DNA from: JAKOWB01 sp038363005
Lineage (GTDB): Bacteria; Pseudomonadota; Alphaproteobacteria; Kiloniellales; JACOMY01
NCBI GenBank assembly: GCA_038363005.1
Contig: JBBQBI010000027.1
Location: 1-58,920, forward strand
Length of the DNA stretch: 58,920 bases
Reading direction: 5' to 3'
Within the stretch, counting starts at the first letter, position 1. The number at the start of each line of letters is the position of its first letter. The notes beneath the pieces were generated by a model, which ran no database searches, was not told the DNA's origin, and was given only the letters and a program-made list of their open reading frames with translations. The position numbers and the translations under genes were made by a program. Below, piece after piece: positions 5,880 through 13,591 of the stretch.

Positions 5880-8813
5880 TTACGCCGCCTGAATCTGACA
5901 GAGCGTGGCCTTGGGTTCCTGCATGCCGGTCACCGGATCGTAGCCGTAGGTCGTCAGCGTATTGACGCTCTCGCCCAGCACGATCGGATCGGTACCTTCA
6001 GGATACTTGCTGCGCTGGTCGACGCCCTGGAACCAGCCGGCGAAGTGGAAGGGCATCCAGGCGACGCCCGGGCCCACCCGCTCGGTCACCAGCGCCTTGA
6101 CCTTGGTCTTCGAGCTGCTCTCCGCGCCGGTGACCCAGACCCACTGGCCATCGGCGATGCCGCGGGCACCGGCGTCGGCCGGGTTGATCTCGACGAACAT
6201 CTGCTGCTGCAGCTCGGCCAGCCACTTGTTCGACCGGGTCTCCTCGCCGCCGCCCTCGAACTCGACCAGGCGGCCAGAGGTGAGGATCAGTGGGAAGTCC
6301 TTGGCGACGCCGCGCTCGACCGCCGAGGCCTGCACCGTGAAGCCGATGTTCGGCACACGGAACTGCACGGCGTCGGGCAGCGTCGGGTACTGCGCCACCA
6401 GCTCGGGCCGCGGGGTGTAGATCGGCTCGCGGTGCACCGGCACCGGGTCCGGCAGGTTCCAGGCGTTGGCCCGGGCCTTGCCGTTTCCGAAGGGGATGCA
6501 GCCGTGCTTCAGCGCGACGCGCTGGATGCCGCCCGACAGGTCGATCGACCAGGAGACGTCATCCGCCTTCTCGCCGCCGATCTTGGTGATGGTGGCCAGC
6601 TCGGCCGCCGTCAGGTCGGCGTCCCAGCCCAGTTTCTTGAGCACGCCCAGGGTGAACTGCGGATAGCCGTCGGTGATCTCGGACCCCTTGGAATAGGAGC
6701 CCTCGGCCAGCAGGTTGGTGGTGGAGATGACGACGCCGTTGGCGTCCTTCTCCTCGCGTTCCACGCCGAAACGGGCGCGGAAGGTGCCGCCACCGTCCAT
6801 CACGTGCAGGTTGGTGTTGTAGAGTTGGTGCGTGCCGGGGTGGCGCAGCTCCGGCGTGCCCCAGCAGGGCCAGGGCAGGCCGTAGTAGTCGCCGCCCACT
6901 TCCGGCGTGTCGGCCGGCGCGCGCAGGCTGACGATGTCGAACTTGTCCTGGTTCGCCATGTGCGCCTTCAGCCGCTCGGGCGACTGGCCGCAGTAGCCGG
7001 TCGACCAGCCGCCGCGGTTGATCTCGCGCAGGATGTCCTCTGGCGAGGGGTGGTTGTTCTCCACCTTGATGTTCTTGAACATCTTGTCGGCGAAGCCAAG
7101 CTTCTGCGCCAGCAGGTACATGACCTCGTAGTCGTCCTTCGACTCGAAGATCGGCTCCACCACCTTCTCGGCCCACTGCAGCGAGCGATTGGAGGCGGTG
7201 CGCGAGCCGTCGGTCTCGAACTGGGTGCAGACCGGCAGCAGGTAGGTGCCGTCCTTGCGCTCGGAGACCGCGGCGAAGGTGGTGGGGTGCGGGTCGGCGA
7301 CGACCAAGAGGTCGAGCTTCTCCAGGCCCTTCACCATTTCAGGCATGCGCACGATGGTGTTGCCGCCGTGGCCCATGACCATCATGGCGCGCAGGTTGTC
7401 GGCCTGCTGCACCTGGTCCTTGGGCAGCAGCACAGCATCGAACCAGCGGGTCGAGGGGATGCCGGATTTCTCCATCATCTCCTTGCTGGCGAACTGCCCC
7501 TGCATCCAGTCGTAGTCGACTTCCCAGACCCGGCACCAGTGCTTCCAGGCGCCCTCGGACAGGCCGTAGTAGAGCGGCAGGGTGACGACATCGAGGCCAA
7601 GGTCGGTGGCGCCCTGCACGTTGGTGTGGCCGCGGAAGATGTTGGCGCCGTTGCCGAAGCCGCCGACGTTGCCGGTGGCCAGCAGCAGGATGCAGAAGGC
7701 GCGCACGTTGGCGGTGCCGACCGTGTGCTGGGTCGCGCCCATGCACCAGATCAGGGTCGAGGGCTTCTCCTTGGCGAACTTCTCGGCGACGCGCTTGAGC
7801 TGCTCACCCGGAACGCCGGTGACCTTCTCGACTTCCTCGGGTGGCCACTTCTTGACCTCCTCGCGCACCTTGTCCATGCCGTAGACGCGCTGGGCGATGA
7901 AGGTCTTGTCCTCCCAGCCGTTCTCGAAGATGTGCCACAGCAGGCCATAGATCACCGCGATGTCGGTGCCCGAGCGGATGCGCACGTATTCGGTGGCGTG
8001 TGCCGCGGTGCGGGTGAAGCGCGGGTCGATGACGATGAAGTTGGCCTTGTTCAGCTCCTTGCCGGCCAGCAGGTGCTGCAGCGACACCGGATGCGCCTCG
8101 GCCGGATTGCCGCCCATGATGATCATGGTCTTGGCGTTGCGGATGTCGTTGTAGCTGTTGGTCATGGCGCCGTAGCCCCAGGTATTGGCGACGCCGGCGA
8201 CGGTGGTGGAATGGCAGATACGGGCCTGGTGGTCGACCGAGTTGGTGCCCCAGAAGGCGGCCAGCTTGCGGTTGAGGTAGGAGCCCTCGTTGGAGAACTT
8301 GGCCGAGCCCAGCCAGTAGACCGATTCCGGACCTGACTGCTGGCGGATCTCCATCAGCTTGTCGCCGATCTCGTTGATCGCCTGTTCCCAGGAGATCTTC
8401 TGCCACTCGCCGCCGGCCAGCTTCATCGGGTACTTGAGGCGGCGGTCGCCGTGCACCAGTTCGCGCACCGCGGCGCCCTTGGCGCAGTGCGAGCCGCGGT
8501 TGATCGGGCTCAGCCAGCCCGGCTCCTGGCCGGTCCAGACGCCGTTCTGCACCTCGGCGATCACCGTGCAGCCCACCGAGCAGTGGGTGCAGATGTTCTT
8601 CTTGCGGATGATCTCCACCCCCGGCGTCATGGCGCCGGCCTTGGCCTTGCGCACCGTGCCGAGGCTGAGCGTGCCGAGCGCGGCGACGCCGCCGGCGGTG
8701 AGACCGGCTTGCTTGAGGAAGCTGCGGCGGTCGAGCGCGCCGCCCGACAGCGAGGCGACGGCCTGGCTCAACCGGCTGTGGGTCTGGAAGGCCTGCTTGC
8801 GTTTGATCAGCAT
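5880..8813 (-). CDS. fdhA: Formate dehydrogenase, catalytic molybdenum/tungsten (alpha) subunit, cysteine type
   Basis: A 977-residue molybdopterin oxidoreductase that oxidises formate to CO2. The N-terminus carries a Tat signal (RRSFLKQAG at residues 29-37), so the enzyme acts in the periplasm. Cys75, Cys78, Cys82 and Cys110 (CTHCSVGC ... SHC) bind the proximal [4Fe-4S] cluster. The metal-ligand position is Cys200 in ARICHSTTVAG, encoded TGC at 8216-8214, not a UGA selenocysteine codon. The molybdopterin dinucleotide-binding C-terminal domain is complete (LTSGRLVEFEGGGEETRSN, WMPFHFAGW). A clear AGGAG precedes the start. Followed closely by fdhB and fdhC, it forms the membrane-bound respiratory FdhABC complex. 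Confidence 0.96.
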   Translation of the reverse strand: MLIKRKQAFQTHSRLSQAVASLSGGALDRRSFLKQAGLTAGGVAALGTLSLGTVRKAKAGAMTPGVEIIRKKNICTHCSVGCTVIAEVQNGVWTGQEPGWLSPINRGSHCAKGAAVRELVHGDRRLKYPMKLAGGEWQKISWEQAINEIGDKLMEIRQQSGPESVYWLGSAKFSNEGSYLNRKLAAFWGTNSVDHQARICHSTTVAGVANTWGYGAMTNSYNDIRNAKTMIIMGGNPAEAHPVSLQHLLAGKELNKANFIVIDPRFTRTAAHATEYVRIRSGTDIAVIYGLLWHIFENGWEDKTFIAQRVYGMDKVREEVKKWPPEEVEKVTGVPGEQLKRVAEKFAKEKPSTLIWCMGATQHTVGTANVRAFCILLLATGNVGGFGNGANIFRGHTNVQGATDLGLDVVTLPLYYGLSEGAWKHWCRVWEVDYDWMQGQFASKEMMEKSGIPSTRWFDAVLLPKDQVQQADNLRAMMVMGHGGNTIVRMPEMVKGLEKLDLLVVADPHPTTFAAVSERKDGTYLLPVCTQFETDGSRTASNRSLQWAEKVVEPIFESKDDYEVMYLLAQKLGFADKMFKNIKVENNHPSPEDILREINRGGWSTGYCGQSPERLKAHMANQDKFDIVSLRAPADTPEVGGDYYGLPWPCWGTPELRHPGTHQLYNTNLHVMDGGGTFRARFGVEREEKDANGVVISTTNLLAEGSYSKGSEITDGYPQFTLGVLKKLGWDADLTAAELATITKIGGEKADDVSWSIDLSGGIQRVALKHGCIPFGNGKARANAWNLPDPVPVHREPIYTPRPELVAQYPTLPDAVQFRVPNIGFTVQASAVERGVAKDFPLILTSGRLVEFEGGGEETRSNKWLAELQQQMFVEINPADAGARGIADGQWVWVTGAESSSKTKVKALVTERVGPGVAWMPFHFAGWFQGVDQRSKYPEGTDPIVLGESVNTLTTYGYDPVTGMQEPKATLCQIQAA

Positions 8814-8824
8814 GGCTTGGCTCC

Positions 8825-9028
8825 TTAGCTCTCGTAACCGCAGACGCGGTAGAAGGTCTTGACCTCTTCGCTCTCCTGGTAGCGCGCGCGGCCTTCTTCC
8901 TCGGTCACTGTCATGGCCTGGGCACCGCCGACGGCCAGCGGCACCGCCGCGACGGCGCCGGCGCCAGCGCCCAGCGTCTTCAGGAAGCCGCGGCGACCCA
9001 CCGTCTTCTTCTGTTTCGCGTCGGACAT
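8825..9028 (-). CDS. Twin-arginine signal small protein of formate dehydrogenase loci
   Basis: A 67-residue protein with an N-terminal Tat motif (RRGFLKTLGAGAG) and a short tail ending TFYRVCGYES. It belongs to the small formate dehydrogenase-region Tat-targeted family that regularly precedes fdhA. The ATG at 9028 is preferred to a GTG nine bases upstream because GGGAG is 8 bases away. It ends 11 bases before fdhA. Its job is not known; assisting Tat export or stabilising the alpha subunit is the usual suggestion. The conserved Cys near the C-terminus is the only obvious functional residue. Confidence 0.85.
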   Translation of the reverse strand: MSDAKQKKTVGRRGFLKTLGAGAGAVAAVPLAVGGAQAMTVTEEEGRARYQESEEVKTFYRVCGYES

Positions 9029-9062
9029 GGCGCTCACTCCCTTTCCGCTACGGCCGGCGGGC

Positions 9063-9869
9063 TCAATTGGCGAGCTCGTTGGCCTGACTTTCGATATCCA
9101 TGAGGATGCGGCCGATCACGCCGACCGGCTGATAGAACTTGGCTGCCTTGGCGACGCTGAGGTCGGCGAAGAAGCGCGGCGCCCAGGGCTTGATGTGCCG
9201 CGTGAAGAAGGCGCGGTCGTCGAGGCCCGGCGCGGCGAAGTCGCCGCGGATCATGCCGCTCATCACCTCGCAGAGCACCGCGATGTGGTCCTCCGGCTCG
9301 CAGGCGCGCTCGGCCCGCTCGACGCCCAGGCGCTGCAGATCCTCGCGCACCTTGGCCAGTGGCCGCTCGTGCAGGAAACCGGTCAGATAATAGGAGCCAA
9401 AGGGCAACAGCTCGCCGCGCCCGACGCCGATGAAGAGCTGGAAGAACTCCCGCTGCACCTGGTCCAGCGTCGCCCCGCGCGCCGCCTCGGCCAGCGCCAG
9501 GTGGGCCATGCCCAGTTCGCTGGGGCCGCCGCGCAGCTGGGTCAGTGACTGCAGCAGCGCCGCATCGGGCTGGCGCCACAGCAGCGTGCCGAGCAGCAGG
9601 TATTCGTCGGCCCGCGCGGCCTCGACCTCGTCGAGTGCTCCGGCGTCGCCGGGTGCCGCTTCAGTCGGATAGAGATCGGGGCGCAGTTCGCCGCGGGGTA
9701 CGCGGGTCAGGCCCTCTACCGCCAGGACGCGGTCGGCCGGGACCCTGGTCCAGTTGGAAACAGCCGGCTGCGACACGCCGACGAGGCGGGCCAAAGCCCG
9801 CACGCCGCCCGCCGCCTCGATGGCTCTCTCCAGTCCCTGATCGCGCATGAGTTCGAAGCCCATTCGCAT
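9063..9869 (-). CDS. TorD-family chaperone fused to an N-terminal YdaS-like HTH domain
   Basis: A 268-residue protein of two parts. Residues ~10-70 contain LERAIEAAGGVRALARLVGV and SQPAVSNWTRVPADRVLAVE, the pattern of YdaS/Cro-like helix-turn-helix domains. Residues ~85-268 form an all-helical TorD domain with EFFQLFIGVGRGELLPFGSY, matching the E-x3-F-x2-LF-x2-G region and the Y/P-x-SYYLTG segment of TorD/DmsD proteins that bind Tat signal peptides and aid cofactor insertion. Its position directly before the Tat-bearing fdh genes indicates a dedicated FdhA chaperone. The HTH could let it also act on transcription; this is inference. The start could be 9869, 9863 or 9848, because no strong ribosome site decides. 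Confidence 0.88.
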   Translation of the reverse strand: MRMGFELMRDQGLERAIEAAGGVRALARLVGVSQPAVSNWTRVPADRVLAVEGLTRVPRGELRPDLYPTEAAPGDAGALDEVEAARADEYLLLGTLLWRQPDAALLQSLTQLRGGPSELGMAHLALAEAARGATLDQVQREFFQLFIGVGRGELLPFGSYYLTGFLHERPLAKVREDLQRLGVERAERACEPEDHIAVLCEVMSGMIRGDFAAPGLDDRAFFTRHIKPWAPRFFADLSVAKAAKFYQPVGVIGRILMDIESQANELAN

Positions 9870-9938
9870 TGTTCTGAGATTGATAATGAAGGGCTATCAC
9901 TGCCGGCGGCAACAAATAATGGCCTGCTGGGCAGAGTT

Positions 9939-10631
9939 TTACTGGGGTGTGGCCCGGCCTCCGCGGCGCTTCTGCAAGGGCTTTACTACATTTTCTTTGT
10001 CATCTTCGGCACGAATAGGCAATCTTAGGTCATTTTGCACTGCAACATTAACGGGTGCCTCGCCGATCTGTGATCTGCTTGGCGCCGCGGCCTCGTCAGT
10101 TCCCGCGCTGCGGAGCGGCAGGGCCAGCGTCGTCGACTCCGTTGCTGTCGCGGCGACCTCCTCGGCCGGTGCAGAGGGGGGCGATTCTGCCTCTGGCTTC
10201 TCGTCAGGCGCCGTCCCCAACACCCGGGCGAGCAGCAGGCGCACGTCATCGGTCGCCCGCATTGGACCGAAGCCAGGCGCGTCGCCGGTGATGTTGTAGT
10301 CCCAGTCGTATTCGGCCAGGCCGCGGAAGTTGCGGATCGCCGGATCGGCCGCCCACAGGCGGCGCAGCGCAGCGCGGCGCCAGGTCGGCGGCAGGCGCCG
10401 CTTCAGCCAGGGCGTCAGGTCGGTGTTGGCGTCGATCTGGTCCAGTGGCGGCAGCTCCTCCAGCGGGACCTCGGCGTCGCTCTCCGCCGGGTCGGCCGTG
10501 GGTGGGGCCGGCGGTGCTGGCTCAGCGGCGGCGGGTTGCTCGGCCGCCTGTTTGCGGCGCGACCAGCGGGCCAGGAAGCTGGCATCCGACTCCTCCGCGT
10601 CGACTGGCTTGTCGGGGCGGTCGCCGCTCAT
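9939..10631 (-). CDS. DUF3306 family protein
   Basis: A 230-residue protein whose core is FLARWSRRKQ near the start and LPPLDQIDANTDLTPWLKRR in the middle, followed by LRRLWAADPAIRNFRGLAEYDWDYN. This is the DUF3306 pattern. The linker (~35-65) is Ala/Pro/Glu-rich and the C-terminal ~70 residues are low-complexity and basic, ending KPLQKRRGGRATPQ. Start at 10631 gives an ATGA-type overlap with the upstream DUF3305 gene. DUF3306 proteins occur next to formate dehydrogenase genes in alpha- and betaproteobacteria, but no biochemical role is established; assembly of the complex is the likely task. A 69-base gap separates it from the HTH-TorD gene. Confidence 0.85.
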   Translation of the reverse strand: MSGDRPDKPVDAEESDASFLARWSRRKQAAEQPAAAEPAPPAPPTADPAESDAEVPLEELPPLDQIDANTDLTPWLKRRLPPTWRRAALRRLWAADPAIRNFRGLAEYDWDYNITGDAPGFGPMRATDDVRLLLARVLGTAPDEKPEAESPPSAPAEEVAATATESTTLALPLRSAGTDEAAAPSRSQIGEAPVNVAVQNDLRLPIRAEDDKENVVKPLQKRRGGRATPQ

Positions 10632-11137
10632 GTCTCCTCCGCCGGGTCGCGGTCGCGCCTCCGCGTGGCCAGGCTTTCGGGATTGGCGCGGTCGCGCTTG
10701 CGCTTGTAGAAGGGGCGCTCGACGTGGTTGGCGGCGACGAAAGCCGCCACCTGCTCGATCAGCGCCGGTGGCATCGGCAGGGTCTCCACCAGGTCGCCCG
10801 GCACCTCGCTGAAGCTCTCGCCCTCGGCCGGATCGGCGGCAACGCCGACCAGCTGGATGCCCGGTGCCGCGTCCACCGTGCGCAGTGCGATCCAGACGCG
10901 CGGCGCGCCGGTCTCCAGGTTTTCCCGCAGGTTGGCCGTGTCGCTGGGGAACAGGCCGATCTCGCCGCTGCCGACGTAGTAGCGCTGCCGGCCATCCTGC
11001 TCGCCCAGCAGCGTGCCGGGTGCCGCTGTCGGCGCCCCGAGCAGCAGGCCGGCCGGCGCCCAGGCATGGTCGATCCAGCGATTGCCAGAGGGGCGCCGCT
11101 CGGCCACGACCCCGATGGTGATGCTGTCGATTGCCAT
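10628..11137 (-). CDS. DUF3305 family protein
   Basis: A 169-residue soluble protein starting MAIDSITIGVVAERR and containing SGNRWIDHAWAPAGLL, RYYVGSGEIGLF and NLETGAPRVWIALR, the DUF3305 pattern. The C-terminal part has FYKRKRDRANP, typical of the family. It overlaps DUF3306 by 4 bases and lies 3 bases after DUF6352, so translation is coupled. The pair DUF3305-DUF3306 is a hallmark of respiratory formate dehydrogenase loci. Function is unknown. No signal peptide or membrane segment is visible, so it should act in the cytoplasm, where FdhA is assembled before export. Confidence 0.87.
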   Translation of the reverse strand: MAIDSITIGVVAERRPSGNRWIDHAWAPAGLLLGAPTAAPGTLLGEQDGRQRYYVGSGEIGLFPSDTANLRENLETGAPRVWIALRTVDAAPGIQLVGVAADPAEGESFSEVPGDLVETLPMPPALIEQVAAFVAANHVERPFYKRKRDRANPESLATRRRDRDPAEET

Positions 11138-11140
11138 GGC

Positions 11141-12151
11141 TCAGTTCGCCATGGCGTTGGCCAGCAGCGGCAGCCCGGTGACCAGGTTCTGCGGCTTCAG
11201 GCGCAGGCGATGCTCGGCGCTGCTGGCCAGCAGCAGGTAGACTGGCCGGTCCTCGACCTGCGGCACCAGCGGCGCGCCCGGCGCGAAGTCGGCGCGGAAC
11301 AGCGCCAGCACGCGGTCCAGCGCGCCGGCCGGCAGTGTCGCACCGGACCACAGCGCGTTGCCGATCGCGGTGGCCTCGCTGTCTAGGCCGACGAACCAGC
11401 GCCAGTCGGCGTCTTCGATGCGCGGCAGCGGCGTTATTGTCGCCTCGAGTCCGTGCAGCTGGCGGATCCACAGCGCCAGCGCGCTGGCCAGCGCCTGGCG
11501 CCCGCTGGGCGCGCCGTTCAGGTCCAGCACCATGTCGAAGGCGTCGCTGCGCTCCCAGTAGTCCGCCGCGTTGTCCGGTGTCAGCACCGTCAGCTCGCTC
11601 ACCGCCGGGCCGCCTAGCAGCCCCAGCAGCGGCATGGCATGGCGGTCGCGCTCATGCTGCTCGATCAGCTCAACGTCGGCCAGCAGCACCGTGCCCTCGT
11701 GGAAGGTGACCTTCTGCGGCCGGAAGAAGCATTCGCCGGCGCGCGCCACGAAGGCGTCCTCCAGGCCGTCGAGCGCCTTGCGCAGGATGACGTGGACCAA
11801 CTGGTCGACGAACAGCGGCGGCGTACGGCCGATGCCTTCGCGGATCAACCGCAGGTAGGCGGCCTCCAGGCTGGGTGCCGCCAGCAGGCGGTCGCGAAAG
11901 GCCAGCATCAAGGCCCAGTTCTCCCGCGCGTCGGGATCGGCCAACGCGGCCAGCGCCTCGGGCGTCACCGGATCGCGCGGCGCCGCCAGCAGCCGGGCGT
12001 GCAGCGCGCGCTCGGCATCGCAGGCCTCGGGCGGCGGCATCAGTTCGGGTCGCGCCAGATAGGCACGCAGGAAATCGTCGCTCAGCAGCAGTCCGCCGCC
12101 TGGCGCCGGGTCGAGCAGCTGATGGCCGGAGGAGATCCAGAACTCGCTCAT
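11141..12151 (-). CDS. DUF6352 family protein
   Basis: A 336-residue cytoplasmic protein beginning MSEFWISSGHQLLD, with AYLARPELMPPPEACDAER near residues 30-48, PLFVDQLVHVILRKALDG in the middle and SAEHRLRLKPQNLVTGLPLL at the C-terminus. These are features of DUF6352, a family found almost only beside formate dehydrogenase genes. No catalytic motif is recognisable. It overlaps the DUF6505 gene upstream by 4 bases. Tight packing with DUF3305 and DUF6505 suggests that the proteins act together, probably on enzyme maturation, but that is inference. Confidence 0.8.
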   Translation of the reverse strand: MSEFWISSGHQLLDPAPGGGLLLSDDFLRAYLARPELMPPPEACDAERALHARLLAAPRDPVTPEALAALADPDARENWALMLAFRDRLLAAPSLEAAYLRLIREGIGRTPPLFVDQLVHVILRKALDGLEDAFVARAGECFFRPQKVTFHEGTVLLADVELIEQHERDRHAMPLLGLLGGPAVSELTVLTPDNAADYWERSDAFDMVLDLNGAPSGRQALASALALWIRQLHGLEATITPLPRIEDADWRWFVGLDSEATAIGNALWSGATLPAGALDRVLALFRADFAPGAPLVPQVEDRPVYLLLASSAEHRLRLKPQNLVTGLPLLANAMAN

Positions 12152-12693
12152 GGCGGCGCCTCCCGCCGCAGCGCCAGCAGATCGACCTCCTCGCCCGGCT
12201 GCTCCTCGTCGCTCTGGAAGAACTCGAAGGCGCGGAAGCTGGTGTCACGCCGGTCGGCGCGCGGCGTCAGGGTGCGAAAGCGCTCGCGCAGCTGCCCGGC
12301 CTCGAACAGGCGCTGTACCGCCACCAGGGTCTGCGGCGGGTGATCGCAGAGCGTGGCGGCGAAGTCCACTTCCTCCACCGCCGCGGCGCGCGCGGTCTCC
12401 AGATCCGGTGCGCCGAACCGGGCCACAAGGCCCCGGGCCAGGGACTCGATGGCGGCGTCGCGCTCCTCGGCGCTGGCCGGCTGCACGATCACCAAGGTCG
12501 ACCAGCCCAGGCTGGCGACACCCAGGAAGCCGGAGCGGAAGGCGGTGCGCGCCTTGGGCGAAAACTGCTCGGGGTCGGCGCCGTGGAAGACGAAGGCGCC
12601 GGACACCGCCCACTCGCCGGGCTCCGCCGCCTGGGCGAAGACGAAGCGGTCGGAGGGGTCGAGGCGGATGGTGCGCGGCAGCTTCACAGCCAT
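12148..12693 (-). CDS. DUF6505 family protein
   Basis: A 181-residue protein starting MAVKLPRTIRLDPSDRFVF, followed by AAEPGEWAVSGAFVFHGADP and KARTAFRSGFLGVASLGWST, which fits DUF6505. The C-terminus has FRAFEFFQSDEEQPGEEVDL. The ATG at 12693 is preferred over one 27 bases upstream because it begins at the conserved MAVKLPRTIRLD and overlaps the end of the preceding gene by only 10 bases. The family is confined to the formate dehydrogenase neighbourhood. Its function is unknown and there are no export signals. Confidence 0.78.
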   Translation of the reverse strand: MAVKLPRTIRLDPSDRFVFAQAAEPGEWAVSGAFVFHGADPEQFSPKARTAFRSGFLGVASLGWSTLVIVQPASAEERDAAIESLARGLVARFGAPDLETARAAAVEEVDFAATLCDHPPQTLVAVQRLFEAGQLRERFRTLTPRADRRDTSFRAFEFFQSDEEQPGEEVDLLALRREAPP

Positions 12694-13442
12694 GGCTCGC
12701 CTCGCTCCGGATCGAGCCAACTGGGCGTCGCCAGGGCGGCCCGCAGGTCGTGGCGCTCGGTCCGGCCAGCGCGGCCCTGCACCAGGTCGCCGTTGCGCTC
12801 GATGCCCTGGGTCAACTCCGGCAGCTGCGGCAGGCGCTCAAGCCAGCGGGTCACCACGGCGCGCGGGCCCAGGTCGGTCCAGTCGTTTACCGCGCTCATG
12901 AAGTGGCGGCAGAAGCTGCCGATCAGTTCGGTGAAGGGGACCTCGGCCAGGCCTTCCTCGTCCAGCGCCACGCCGCGCAGATGCTGGCCCGGGTTGTCGG
13001 GCGTCATGGCCGAAAAGCGCAGTAGGGCGCCGAACACCAGGAAGCCGGGGACGGCGTCCTCGGCCGTGCCCGCCGGCCAGCCCAGCCGGCCGCCGCCCAG
13101 CAGGCCGCCGTCGAGCAGCAGGCAGTCGGGCCAGTCGAAGGCCACCGAGCGTTCCGGCGGACAATAAAAGGACATTACGTCGGCCAGGGCGTTCATCCCG
13201 GCATAGTGCGCCAGGCGCGCGGTCGCCAACGGCTCCTCCGGCTCCAGCACCACGGCGAATTCCACCAGGTCGAAGCGGCGCACCCAGACCAGGGTACCGG
13301 CGCCCTCACGCGCGGCCACGCCCATCGCGTGATCGAAGGCGTTGCCCAGTTCACGCAGCGCGATCAGCGTGAAGCCCGGCGGCAGGTCGATGTCCTGCAC
13401 CGCCGCGAGACTCTCCGGCGCGGTCCTGCTCGATCCGGCCAT
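12684..13442 (-). CDS. Biotin/lipoate-protein ligase-like protein of fdh loci
   Basis: This 252-residue protein resembles the biotin/lipoate A/B ligase fold. It has LPPGFTLIALRELGNAFDHA near residues 20-39, VAFDWPDCLLLDGGLLGGGR near residue 100 (close to the W-P-N-D-h motif of BirA/LplA but with DWPDC), and GFLVFGALLRFSAM. The usual substrate-pocket GRGRxGR segment is not visible, so it may not ligate biotin or lipoate. The ATG at 13442 begins MAGSSRTAPESL; a longer form from 13517 would reach into the divergent promoter. It is the first gene of the ten-gene minus-strand run that ends with fdhC. Confidence 0.75.
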   Translation of the reverse strand: MAGSSRTAPESLAAVQDIDLPPGFTLIALRELGNAFDHAMGVAAREGAGTLVWVRRFDLVEFAVVLEPEEPLATARLAHYAGMNALADVMSFYCPPERSVAFDWPDCLLLDGGLLGGGRLGWPAGTAEDAVPGFLVFGALLRFSAMTPDNPGQHLRGVALDEEGLAEVPFTELIGSFCRHFMSAVNDWTDLGPRAVVTRWLERLPQLPELTQGIERNGDLVQGRAGRTERHDLRAALATPSWLDPERGEPWL

Positions 13443-13503
13443 GCCGCTCCTGTTCCGACTGCGGGCCGACCCTGCCAACACTAGGGTGATGGCGGCCGGC
13501 CTC

Positions 13504-13533
13504 TTGGTTGGCTTCACTCTAGTTTCATATAAG
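13504..13533 (+). promoter_or_regulatory. Candidate promoter of the polyferredoxin gene
   Basis: TTGGTT (13504-13509) and TATAAG (13528-13533) are separated by 18 bases, about 60 bases before the start of the 4Fe-4S protein gene. It lies in the 149-base divergent region between two formate dehydrogenase accessory units, so the opposite promoter of the minus-strand operon must overlap it. Weak by sequence alone. Confidence 0.4.
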
Positions 13534-13591
13534 CTGCCGAGGCCAACGAGAAGTGAGCGCCCGCCAAGAGGGCGCCGTGAGGGAGAGTTCC

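Noticed and set aside
8214..8216. Possible selenocysteine codon in fdhA
   Set aside because: The codon is TGC, not TGA.
4935..8336. Very long plus-strand open frame opposite fdhA and fdhC (over 1100 codons)
   Set aside because: It is antisense to clear formate dehydrogenase genes, has His/Val/Gly/Ala-rich composition without domains, and arises from GC-rich codon bias.
13443..13517. Extended N-terminus of the biotin/lipoate-ligase-like protein from an ATG at 13517
   Set aside because: The extra residues are unlike the family and would cover the divergent promoter region; the ATG at 13442 is favoured.
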